In this document: in pieces, positions 35,725-43,454 of the stretch
How positions within the stretch are numbered: the first letter of the stretch is position 1
Layout of the letters: the number at the start of each line of letters is the position of its first letter
IMG/VR virus record: IMGVR_UViG_3300023087_000017
Location: 1-56,930 of that record
DNA from: a virus
Length of the DNA: 56,930 nt
Reading direction: 5' to 3' (one strand)
Notes under the pieces: generated by a model
The model's database searches: none
What the model was told of the DNA's origin: nothing
Seen by the model: the letters and a program-made list of their open reading frames with translations, nothing else
Made by a program: the position numbers and the translations under genes

Positions 35725-36756
35725 ATGTATGACTTGCGAAAGCATGGATTAGTTTATTACGCCCTTCAAAGGGGTGCATCAATTCATCCAATTATCCTAC
35801 CTAAAGAACTAACTGGTGAATCGGGAATTATGAATCCGTCTATTTTCAATAGAAACGGAAAAATTCTCATGAACATTCGCCATGTAAATTATACACTTCA
35901 CCACAGTGAAGGCCACAAATTTCCTCACGTTTGGGGCCCACTGCAATATATCCATCCAGAAAATGATATCAGTCTAGGTACAAATAATATCATTTGTGAA
36001 CTAGACGAAGACCTCAATCTAATGGAGGTCTGTAAATTAAAAATGAATTACGATACCAAACCTACTTGGAATTTTATAGGCTTGGAAGATGCTCGTCTTT
36101 TTGAATGGGAAGATAGATTGTTCCTATGCGGTGTTCGTCGAGACTGCTATGACGATAAGGGCACTGGAAGAATGGAATTGTGTGAGATTGATTTTGTCGA
36201 TGGTATATGGCAAGAGTTGGGCCGATATCCAATTCCTGCTCCACCACCCGATCTTTCATATTGTGAAAAGAATTGGATGCCAGTACTAGACAAACCTTGG
36301 CATTTCGTCAAATGGACCAACCCCACAGAGGTTGTTGAATATGATATTAATAACCGTGAGACCAAGCAGGTTGTACATGATCCAAACAAAAGATATCCTA
36401 TTTGGCGTGATGTGAGGGGTGGAACACAGGTGGTTCAAATTGCCCCAGATAAGAGAATGGCAATCACACACGAGGTAGATTTGACCAAAGATGTTCATGG
36501 TAGAAAAGACGGTCATTACATGCATAGGTGTATTGTATGGGATGATGATTGGAATGTGATTCACCACACCGATAGTTTTACATTTCATGGTACTCAAAAA
36601 GATCATTCGAGAGGCTTGGAATACTGTATTGAATTTGCCACAGGGTTGTGTTTCCATGGTGATCATGCTCTGATTTCCTATGGCTTTCAAGATAATGGGG
36701 TTTACATTTTAAAAATGAATGTCCAAGACTTTTTTGATTTTTTGGTGAAGGGATAA
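35725..36756 (+). CDS. GH130-like five-bladed beta-propeller glycosidase/phosphorylase-like protein
   Basis: A 343-residue protein. Motifs in order: NPSIF at 37-41, then ILMNIRHVNY, GLEDARLF at 119-126, a strand-turn pattern repeated at about 50-residue intervals, and CEKNWMPV at about 180-187. In the GH130/GH43-like propeller families, equivalents of 'NPxi', 'G-x-EDxR' and 'EKNW/KN' line the active-site pocket; GH130 enzymes phosphorolyse or hydrolyse beta-mannosides. No signal peptide is present, so it acts in the cytoplasm or virion. It is the first gene of a tight three-gene unit, and substrate and activity are unproven. The start is fixed by the promoter spacing and GGAG 6 bases upstream. 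Confidence 0.7.
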   Translation: MYDLRKHGLVYYALQRGASIHPIILPKELTGESGIMNPSIFNRNGKILMNIRHVNYTLHHSEGHKFPHVWGPLQYIHPENDISLGTNNIICELDEDLNLMEVCKLKMNYDTKPTWNFIGLEDARLFEWEDRLFLCGVRRDCYDDKGTGRMELCEIDFVDGIWQELGRYPIPAPPPDLSYCEKNWMPVLDKPWHFVKWTNPTEVVEYDINNRETKQVVHDPNKRYPIWRDVRGGTQVVQIAPDKRMAITHEVDLTKDVHGRKDGHYMHRCIVWDDDWNVIHHTDSFTFHGTQKDHSRGLEYCIEFATGLCFHGDHALISYGFQDNGVYILKMNVQDFFDFLVKG

Positions 36757-36760
36757 TAAT

Positions 36761-38065
36761 ATGAGTGAACAACGTCTTCGTGATTTGGTAACAGAATTAG
36801 GATTCGATCCCAAAAACACCACAAAAATGTATCATCTTGCCAGGGAATATGATCGGCTAGAACAAGGAGCAATGGCAATTTCTCTTTATCTAAGAGCAGC
36901 AGATATTGAAGAAAATAATGTAGATTTACAGTATCGTTGTATGGTCTATATGTCCGAATGTTATCATAGACAAGGAGATCGAAAAAACAGTGTTTTGGCA
37001 TCACTGCAACACGCAGTCATGTTAGATCCATCCCGGCCAGAAGCATATTGGTTGATGTGTAAGATATATGAAGAATTTGGTGATTGGAGAAATATGGGTA
37101 TCTTTGCTGAGATAGGCCTCAAGGTTTCAACACCATCGGATGATCCTATCACGGATATAGGCTATCCTGGTAGATGGGTGTTCTATTACTATAAGGCCTA
37201 CTCTGATTGGAAATGGAAGGGTGGTCAACCTGCCAAGGAAATGCTATTTAATTTTAGATATCGCATGAAAAAAGGACCCTTCTACGCTCATAAGGCACTT
37301 GAATTACAAATGCGCGAAATAGGTGTTCCCGAATTCTTGTATTATAAGAAACAAGATTTTAAAAGAGCTCGATTTAAATTTCCTGGCTTAGAAAATGTAG
37401 AAAGAAACTATTCTTCCTCTTTACAAGATCTATTCGTATTAACAGTATTAAATGGTAAGAAAAATGGATCTTATGTAGAGCTGGGTAGTGGTCACCCTCA
37501 TGTAGGTAATAATACTGCTTTGCTAGAAGAAAAATTTGGGTGGCGAGGTATCTCCCTTGACAATAATCAGACTTTTGCTAGGGAATTCAGTGAAGAGAGA
37601 AAAAACTCTGTTTTATGTGCTGACAGTACCGGAATAGATTATTCAGTTTTATTCAAACAGTTTTGTTTAGATGACCAAATTGATTATCTTCAGATTGATG
37701 TTGATGACGCAACATACGACACCCTTCTTAAAATACCATTTGATCAATACAAATTTGGTGTGATTACCATTGAGCATGACCATTATAGGTGGATAAAATT
37801 AGACCCAGAGGTAAGAAAAACAAGGCCAGATATAAGAGAGTTCAGTCGTAAATACCTGTCTGAAAAAGGCTATGTTCTACTTGTACCTGATGCTGGACTT
37901 GGACCTAGAAGCCCCTATGAAGACTGGTGGATACACCCGAGTCTAGTTGAATCTTGTGAACATCTCAAACCTCAAGACCCTGGTAAGAGTGTTAATTTTG
38001 TTTGGGAGTACTTGATGCATCACGATGAAGAATATCTTGACGACATTGAGGAGTTTCTGAATTGA
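36761..38065 (+). CDS. TPR-like repeats fused to an FkbM-like SAM methyltransferase
   Basis: A 434-residue protein. Residues about 21-122 look like three helical TPR-type repeats (YHLAREYDRLEQGAMAISLY; LQYRCMVYMSECYHRQGD; AYWLMCKIYEEFGDWRN). Residues about 220-400 fit an FkbM-type methyltransferase: SAM-binding YVELGSGHP at 238-246, an acidic strand end (RGISLDNNQ), DYLQIDVDDATYD at 308-320, and ITIEHDHY. FkbM-family enzymes methylate sugar or polyketide hydroxyls, often on surface glycans. TPR segments also accompany many glycan-synthesis enzymes. The start lies 4 bases after the previous stop, with AAGGG upstream. The fusion and its neighbours suggest a glycan-modifying role, inferred. Confidence 0.7.
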   Translation: MSEQRLRDLVTELGFDPKNTTKMYHLAREYDRLEQGAMAISLYLRAADIEENNVDLQYRCMVYMSECYHRQGDRKNSVLASLQHAVMLDPSRPEAYWLMCKIYEEFGDWRNMGIFAEIGLKVSTPSDDPITDIGYPGRWVFYYYKAYSDWKWKGGQPAKEMLFNFRYRMKKGPFYAHKALELQMREIGVPEFLYYKKQDFKRARFKFPGLENVERNYSSSLQDLFVLTVLNGKKNGSYVELGSGHPHVGNNTALLEEKFGWRGISLDNNQTFAREFSEERKNSVLCADSTGIDYSVLFKQFCLDDQIDYLQIDVDDATYDTLLKIPFDQYKFGVITIEHDHYRWIKLDPEVRKTRPDIREFSRKYLSEKGYVLLVPDAGLGPRSPYEDWWIHPSLVESCEHLKPQDPGKSVNFVWEYLMHHDEEYLDDIEEFLN

Positions 38066-38844
38066 AAAGAATTCAGAAAGTGGTAATAGCAACTGGTGGT
38101 TTCGATCCAATTCACAGTGGTCATATACGATATTTAAATAATGCAAGACTTTTGGGTGATGTGCTAATAGTAGGTTTGAATTCGGATTCTTGGTTACAAA
38201 GAAAGAAGGGAAAGGAATTCATGCCGATCGAAGAGAGATCAGCAATAGTCAGTAATTTAAAATGTGTAGACGATGTAATCACTTTTGATGATTCTGATAA
38301 TAGCGCAAAAGATGCAATTAGTCAAGTAAGAAACCGATACCCTAAAGCTCACCTAATCTTTGCTAACGGGGGAGACCGTACCTCAACTAATATACCAGAG
38401 AAGTCATTAAATATTTCTGGTTCAATCGAATTTTATTTTGGTGTCGGTGGTAATGATAAGGCAAATAGTTCAAGCTGGATTTTATCGAGTTGGGGTGATT
38501 GGAAAGACGAGAAGTGGCCACGAGCATGGGGACATTACAGAGTTCTCTATGAGGTGGACAGTAAAACAAAGGTCAAGGAACTAACTGTCTACCCTGGCCG
38601 AAAATTAAGCCTTCAGAAACATTTTCATCGTCATGAATATTGGATGTGTATAGAAGGTTCAGCAACCGTATATACAGGCTATGAACCATCGAATTTAAAA
38701 ATGAAACAACTTGACGCTCACGAAGAAATCACTATACCCCTTGGTTATTGGCATAGACTTGAAAACAACACAGACGAAAACGTAAAGATAATAGAGATAC
38801 AATACGGCACAGAATGTGTTGAGAGTGATATTACTCGATTATAA
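38062..38844 (+). CDS. HxGH nucleotidyltransferase fused to a sugar-isomerase-type cupin
   Basis: A 260-residue protein. It starts at TTG (38062) within the stop of the previous gene (TTGA), and the start is fixed by GAGGAG 8 bases upstream. Residues 1-130 are a cytidylyltransferase-fold domain: GGFDPIHSGH with H18-S-G-H21, GLNSD, EERSAIVSNLKCVDDVITFD and NGGDRT, closest in layout to the RfaE/HldE C-terminal or TagD type. Residues about 150-250 are a cupin: a metal-site pattern KHFHRHEYW at 186-194 (H187, H189, H191, E192), then G-SATVYTG and PLGYWHRLEN. This resembles the type II mannose-6-phosphate isomerase domain. Such proteins normally activate and shape sugar nucleotides (GDP-mannose or ADP-heptose type). 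The fusion may join a nucleotide transfer step and a sugar-phosphate step. Confidence 0.8.
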   Translation: MKRIQKVVIATGGFDPIHSGHIRYLNNARLLGDVLIVGLNSDSWLQRKKGKEFMPIEERSAIVSNLKCVDDVITFDDSDNSAKDAISQVRNRYPKAHLIFANGGDRTSTNIPEKSLNISGSIEFYFGVGGNDKANSSSWILSSWGDWKDEKWPRAWGHYRVLYEVDSKTKVKELTVYPGRKLSLQKHFHRHEYWMCIEGSATVYTGYEPSNLKMKQLDAHEEITIPLGYWHRLENNTDENVKIIEIQYGTECVESDITRL

Positions 38845-38847
38845 ATA
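38840..38847 (+). promoter_or_regulatory. T4-type late promoter (TATAAATA) containing a stop codon
   Basis: The TAA stop of the preceding gene (38842-38844) lies inside the motif. It is 39 bases upstream of the next ATG. It marks the right border of the carbohydrate cassette. Confidence 0.75.
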
Positions 38848-38883
38848 AAAGAAAAGCTAATAGTCCAAGGAGACGAAGATGGC
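38841..38883 (+). repeat. Promoter-leader unit, copy 1 of 2
   Basis: A 43-base segment running from ATAAATA through the ribosome site (CCAAGGAGACGAAG) to the first codons. It matches 41492-41534 at all but three positions, and the last 28 bases (38856-38883) are identical. Confidence 0.85.
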
Positions 38884-39790
38884 TATCGAAATCGGTGAAA
38901 TAGAAGTAATCAGTAACGGTCGTGCCCTTGTAGATATTCAAGGCGCTAATGGAAAGTACGATAATTTTCAGCCTAATGTAACTGATCTGACCGGTACTCA
39001 AATCAACTTCAATAATCCATTCAATAATGTTACCCTCTCAGCAAACAGAACTTTTACTTTCTTTGCACTTGGGGCTGGGAAAACAACAATCGTAAATATA
39101 GACACTAGTGCTGATTTATACACGCCGATATTTAATTTTGAATCTACTACCTTTCAGTGGCAATCTGATGCTGAACCAGATTGGGCTACTCGTAGATATT
39201 GGACTGTTGCACTAGTATGCTGGAGTGGAACAGTTGTTCGAGCCTCGGCAACCGGTTATGACGTCCAAGAAGGTGGTTCTACTAGTCCTGGTGCTCCAGA
39301 AATAATTGATCTTGGCAACGGGCTGCGAACGGCACCAACTGGTATTAATCCAGAATCCGCGGGTTTAGCCAGAGCAGGATTTTCATTCCTATCTAACGGC
39401 GAACTTAAGATGAATAATGTAGAAGGAGAATTGTCTTCTGGTAATATATTTACTCAAACAGCAGGAGCTCCAAGCCGTTGGTGTAGTGTAACTCCCACAC
39501 AAACTTATTATATCAGAGCAACAATCCTTCAAAATTCCACTCATCCCGATGGCACTCTTGGTTTTGCCCAGGGCACTAGCTTAGATAATACATCTACCCT
39601 AGGCCAACTTGGCCCATGGTATTCATTAGCCGAAAATCGCACCTGGTGTATCGAAGAGACTGATGCTGGATCCCTTCTGGAGGACACTGAGCTTCGAATG
39701 AGAATAGAGATAGCATCGGATGACAATGAAGATAGTATTCTTGCATCTAATGAATTTTTAATGATATGTAATTTGCAGGCGAATGATTAA
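38879..39790 (+). CDS. Virion protein of the EPxW-RYW family, member 1
   Basis: A 303-residue protein. Residues 1-135 are a domain shared with the next genes: MAIEIGEIEVISNGRALVDI, a beta-rich middle, then 'EPDWATRRYW' at about 101-110 and VVRASATGYD. The rest (EIIDLGNGLRTAPTGINPES... AGAPSRWCSV... ENRTWCIEE) is unlike its relatives and has three Cys. It is preceded by a late promoter and a strong GGAG site. No enzyme motif is visible. It is probably a virion surface or fibre-tip protein, inferred from position and late expression. Confidence 0.7.
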   Translation: MAIEIGEIEVISNGRALVDIQGANGKYDNFQPNVTDLTGTQINFNNPFNNVTLSANRTFTFFALGAGKTTIVNIDTSADLYTPIFNFESTTFQWQSDAEPDWATRRYWTVALVCWSGTVVRASATGYDVQEGGSTSPGAPEIIDLGNGLRTAPTGINPESAGLARAGFSFLSNGELKMNNVEGELSSGNIFTQTAGAPSRWCSVTPTQTYYIRATILQNSTHPDGTLGFAQGTSLDNTSTLGQLGPWYSLAENRTWCIEETDAGSLLEDTELRMRIEIASDDNEDSILASNEFLMICNLQAND

Positions 39791-39804
39791 AAGGTTTAGT
39801 ATCT

Positions 39805-40890
39805 ATGGCACATGAAATAGGAACAGATGTTGTAATAGATAATAATCGTCGGCTGCAAAATATCACTGGAGCTGATGGGGTTTATTCTGATCTTTCGCCT
39901 ACTGTAACCCAAATTACAAATACAATCAATTTTGATTTTCCGGTAATGTCTTGTGACATGACAGAAAATCTTACCTTCACCGCTACAAATATACCAACAT
40001 CAGCAGACGATACCAGAATTTCGATGTTATTATTGAATAGGTCGGCTGATCTTCACACATTAAGTTTTGCAAACGTTAGTGGTGGAATTATTTGGACTAC
40101 TGATAATGGACAAGAACCAACTTGGAGTGATTACCAATATTGGCAAGTGGTATTTACTGCATCTTCCGATAGAATTACTGCGGCCGCAGGAGGTTTCGGT
40201 GATGTGAGTGGTGGTGGTGGCGGTACGGCAGAAATGTCTACCAATATTAGTGTACCGAATGAATGGCTTAATAGATTAACACAAATCGAAGATACTGGAT
40301 TTGGAACCACCCCCACAGCTTTCGTTGCAATTAGGTTTTTGCACGAACCGAATGATAATCGAATTGCAATTAGATGGACAGGGGGCCGAAGTACCGACAC
40401 CATCCCCCAAAGTACGAATATAACAACATATGTAAATTATTCTGGTATCACTAACATTACAGCTCTTGATATTCAATATAATGTAGAAATTCAGGGCATT
40501 ACCACCGGTGACAGCCTAACATTTAACTGCACCCCAGCAGACCCATCTACTTTACAAACGGGTGACTTGCGAACGACTGGAATTCACGATTCTGGTGTAG
40601 ATTATAATCTACTTGGTAGCACCGCGGGGGTTTATCTCTTGTGGCAAGGACAAGGTAGATCGCGCGATATCAATAACAATATACCAGGTACTCTGGGTTA
40701 TTCTTACGCGGGTTTTCCGAGCCCACTTGATCCAAATTTCGCACCACATTTAAAAATTACTATGGTATGTGATCAGGGGACTTTTGTTGCAACTGGTTCA
40801 ATGCCTATTACCGGCTCAGGTGTTAGCATACCTGACGCTTTAAGTATATACCAGGCTGGAGATGGTACGGGCACGGGGGGATTTAATTAA
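39805..40890 (+). CDS. Virion protein of the EPxW-YW family, member 2, with a NNRI domain
   Basis: A 361-residue protein. Residues 1-135 match member 1 in layout (MAHEIGTDVVIDNNRRLQNI; QEPTWSDYQYWQV), followed by a Gly linker (GDVSGGGGGTAE). The C-terminal part (FLHEPNDNRIAIRWTGGRS; NYSGITNITALDIQYNV) is homologous to the last 170 residues of the Calx-beta protein at 43455. A TAATG overlap couples it to the next gene. Confidence 0.7.
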   Translation: MAHEIGTDVVIDNNRRLQNITGADGVYSDLSPTVTQITNTINFDFPVMSCDMTENLTFTATNIPTSADDTRISMLLLNRSADLHTLSFANVSGGIIWTTDNGQEPTWSDYQYWQVVFTASSDRITAAAGGFGDVSGGGGGTAEMSTNISVPNEWLNRLTQIEDTGFGTTPTAFVAIRFLHEPNDNRIAIRWTGGRSTDTIPQSTNITTYVNYSGITNITALDIQYNVEIQGITTGDSLTFNCTPADPSTLQTGDLRTTGIHDSGVDYNLLGSTAGVYLLWQGQGRSRDINNNIPGTLGYSYAGFPSPLDPNFAPHLKITMVCDQGTFVATGSMPITGSGVSIPDALSIYQAGDGTGTGGFN

Positions 40891-41489
40891 TGAGCTTAAA
40901 TCATACACATTTAATTTTAGCAGGAGTGATGAGCCCCGGTCCAGTAGCCGCACCTCTTGATCCTATACCTACTAGTGGTTCGGGTGTAAGTATTCTTGCA
41001 AGGCAGGCTGCAGCCGGATTGACTGCAAAGGTAAGAGAGGATGCTGAAGACAGCGGTGTTGTTTCTTCATCTTCTAGTATTGCTTTACAAGTTTTTCATG
41101 TGTTTGGTGATATATTTCAAGTAAGAGTTCAAGGTCTTAGTGGTAGACAAAATACCGGTTTCTCTGCATGGTATAATCCGGCTGGTGATCCACAGACTTT
41201 ACCTTTTACTCCTTCTACCGGACAAACAATATACACAAATAATGTAAGACCGAATGCAGTTCAATTTGTACAGGATGGTGATGCAGGATCATGGTTAGAT
41301 TTATCAACGGTCGGTTCTAGCCAAGAGGTGACCGTGGGTGCAAGTGTTTCTATAACAGGTGGTGCTGATATCCAGGAAGATGTCGATACGAGAGATATAC
41401 AAATTTGGCTAAGATCTGACGGATATGCAGATACTCATCTAGTAACATTTAAAATACAGGCATATGCCTGGGCTCGAGCCTATAGTTAA
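40890..41489 (+). CDS. Virion protein sharing a beta module with the Hint protein
   Basis: A 199-residue protein coupled to the previous gene by a 1-base overlap. It is Gly/Ser/Val-rich and all-beta in pattern. The last 30 residues (IQIWLRSDGYADTHL, VTFKIQAYAWARA) match a segment just before the Hint domain of the 41919 product (FYIRASGYHDALA... ATAYATA). It lacks the N-terminal EPxW domain. It is probably a virion component; I cannot name its fold. Confidence 0.65.
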   Translation: MSLNHTHLILAGVMSPGPVAAPLDPIPTSGSGVSILARQAAAGLTAKVREDAEDSGVVSSSSSIALQVFHVFGDIFQVRVQGLSGRQNTGFSAWYNPAGDPQTLPFTPSTGQTIYTNNVRPNAVQFVQDGDAGSWLDLSTVGSSQEVTVGASVSITGGADIQEDVDTRDIQIWLRSDGYADTHLVTFKIQAYAWARAYS

Positions 41490-41490
41490 A

Positions 41491-41498
41491 AATAAATA
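41491..41498 (+). promoter_or_regulatory. Probable late promoter (AATAAATA)
   Basis: It lies 2 bases after the previous stop and 39 bases before the next ATG, the same spacing as in the copy at 38840. Confidence 0.65.
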
Positions 41499-41534
41499 AA
41501 ATTAATGCTAATAGTCCAAGGAGACGAAGATGGC
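41492..41534 (+). repeat. Promoter-leader unit, copy 2 of 2
   Basis: The near-identical partner of 38841-38883, with three differences, all in the five bases just before the 28-base identical block. Confidence 0.85.
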
Positions 41535-41907
41535 AATTAAAGTAGCTTCAACCACAGTCATAGATAACTCGCGGGTATTGACAAACCTTGTCGGAGCATC
41601 TGGTAATTACACATCATTTTACCCTACAGTCACGGCAGTCAGTAGCGTATTAAATTTCACAAAGCCGGTGATGACACTTACCATGACTTCTAACGTAACT
41701 TTTTCTGAAAGTAATAAAGGTCAAGGTAGGAATTCTATTCTACTGCTTGATAGAAATACAAGTGGTTACACCCCTTCCTTTTCTGCTAACGTAAACTGGG
41801 CTGAAGATACTGAACCAACTTGGTCTGATCACAGATATTGGCACATTTCTATGTGGTGCTGGAGTAATACTGTCGTGAGAGCGGCAGCAGTTGGCTACGA
41901 TAATTAA
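41530..41907 (+). CDS. Virion protein of the EPxW-RYW family, member 3 (single domain)
   Basis: A 125-residue protein consisting only of the shared N-terminal domain: MAIKVASTTVIDNSRVLTNL, then LNFTKPVMTLTM, 'EPTWSDHRYWHIS' and VVRAAAVGYDN at the end. It is the shortest relative and defines the minimal domain. The leader is a copy of that before 38879. A free-standing domain plus several fusions suggests that the domain is a docking or assembly unit. Confidence 0.7.
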   Translation: MAIKVASTTVIDNSRVLTNLVGASGNYTSFYPTVTAVSSVLNFTKPVMTLTMTSNVTFSESNKGQGRNSILLLDRNTSGYTPSFSANVNWAEDTEPTWSDHRYWHISMWCWSNTVVRAAAVGYDN

Positions 41908-41918
41908 GGTATAGTGCA

Positions 41919-43445
41919 GTGAGCGAGATTAAAGTAGCAAACACCAGAGTCGTAGGTAGATATTTTACCTCACCATATCTGGAAAGTATTACCGATACCA
42001 CCAATAGTACATACGGCGTATCAACTAATGAGGCCTGGCCGAATTCTCTGACTATTACAGGAGGCGGTGGTACTAATGGTGTCATAGCCTTAAGTTTTTC
42101 CTATGGGGGAGTAGCAACGGGGCGCAAGCCAGAACATCTAACTTGGCTTGCCGAAGACACAACATTTTATTTTATTAATGGTACACAGGGTGCTATTGCT
42201 CACATTTTAATCGATAGAATGTCTCAAGACGCAAGCCCTTCCTTAAAAAATCTTACATTTTCTTCTTCCGAAACCAATGCAATGAATATTTATTGGGATC
42301 GTAGCACAGAACCCGATTGGAGTAATTGGAGATATTGGCACGTATCTGGTATTTGTCTTGACTCTACAAAGATTAGATGTTCTGCTGTTCCATTTGATTC
42401 CCAAGCATTAACATATCCTGCTGGAACATTTTATGGTCGCTCTAGTGTCTCCGGAGCCACAACCAGTACCGGAGATGTAGCTTACATTAGAGCAGATGAA
42501 ACAGTTGGTAACGGAGGCTTCGCATCCGCGGTGGCAAGTGGTAAGTTTGTAATTAATACGCCGTCGGGGCAATCACATCCAGTTTATATAAGAGTATATA
42601 GAGAAACGGGCACAAATGTCACAACCGCTACTTTCTATAATACATCAGGGACCGGGAGCACACTTAACACATCAACGAATCCTAATGTAGCATGGGGAGG
42701 CCCTACTGGTATTACACCTACTGCATATAGAGTAAAACAGGTTGGTGGTGGTACAGATACGGGATATATCACAGCAAATGCTGGTGGATTGAATGTTGCT
42801 TTTTCTGCCAGTGCGGATGTTGGTGGTGTGGGTACTGATAGCGATACTCAGAATCCAACATTTGAATTTTATATAAGGGCATCTGGCTATCATGATGCTC
42901 TTGCTGCAACATTCTCTGCTACAGCATATGCTACTGCTGAATCTACTTGTTTCATAGGAACCTCTTTACTTACAATGGTTGATGAATCCGGTAATTTCCT
43001 AGAGAAGATAGCTCTAAAGGATGGTTATACAACGTATCATGCAGATACAACCATTCCCCGATACGTCAAGGGCCAGGATGGTGTTGTAAATAGGATCTTA
43101 GATTTTAGACAGCACGAAGGTCATGGAACTCTTCATGGATTTAATGGCTCTGATAATTTTGTAACTGGAGCACATCCATTTTTGACCACCGATGGTTGGA
43201 AGGCATTTGATGGAGAAATAGCTCGATCTATGCATCCAAATTTAAGTATTACGAACTTAGAGGTTGGAGATATTCTTATAAAGTACAATTCTGATACCGG
43301 AGAATATTATGAGGAAGAACTAACGTCTGTAACGTCAGAGAGAAGGCTTTGTATTGTTTACTCTTTGGATGTTACAGGCCCAGATTCAGACACCGATGGT
43401 AATGACACATATATCGTCGATGATTATGTTGTACACAATAAGTAA
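41919..43445 (+). CDS. Virion protein of the EPxW-RYW family, member 4, with C-terminal Hint domain
   Basis: A 508-residue protein starting at GTG (41919), with AAGGT 8 bases upstream. Residues 1-170 carry the family domain (KVANTRVVGRYF; EPDWSNWRYWHVS). Residues about 175-340 are a beta module (IRASGYHDAL... ATAYATAES) shared with the 40890 product. From Cys344 to the end (165 residues) is a Hint domain: C344-FIGTSLLTMVDESG, block B 'VTGAHPFLTTDGW' with T416-G-A-H419, and the terminal motif 'IVDDYVVHNK' with H506-N507-K508. In inteins and Hedgehog proteins these residues catalyse N-S acyl shift and Asn cyclisation. No C-extein follows. The outcome could be autocleavage or attachment to a nucleophile; this is inference. 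Confidence 0.85.
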   Translation: MSEIKVANTRVVGRYFTSPYLESITDTTNSTYGVSTNEAWPNSLTITGGGGTNGVIALSFSYGGVATGRKPEHLTWLAEDTTFYFINGTQGAIAHILIDRMSQDASPSLKNLTFSSSETNAMNIYWDRSTEPDWSNWRYWHVSGICLDSTKIRCSAVPFDSQALTYPAGTFYGRSSVSGATTSTGDVAYIRADETVGNGGFASAVASGKFVINTPSGQSHPVYIRVYRETGTNVTTATFYNTSGTGSTLNTSTNPNVAWGGPTGITPTAYRVKQVGGGTDTGYITANAGGLNVAFSASADVGGVGTDSDTQNPTFEFYIRASGYHDALAATFSATAYATAESTCFIGTSLLTMVDESGNFLEKIALKDGYTTYHADTTIPRYVKGQDGVVNRILDFRQHEGHGTLHGFNGSDNFVTGAHPFLTTDGWKAFDGEIARSMHPNLSITNLEVGDILIKYNSDTGEYYEEELTSVTSERRLCIVYSLDVTGPDSDTDGNDTYIVDDYVVHNK

Positions 43446-43454
43446 GGAATTATA

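Noticed and set aside
42948-43445. A homing endonuclease within the Hint domain
   Set aside because: The segment between the TGAHPF block and the HN terminus is too short (about 85 residues) and has no LAGLIDADG or HNH motif.
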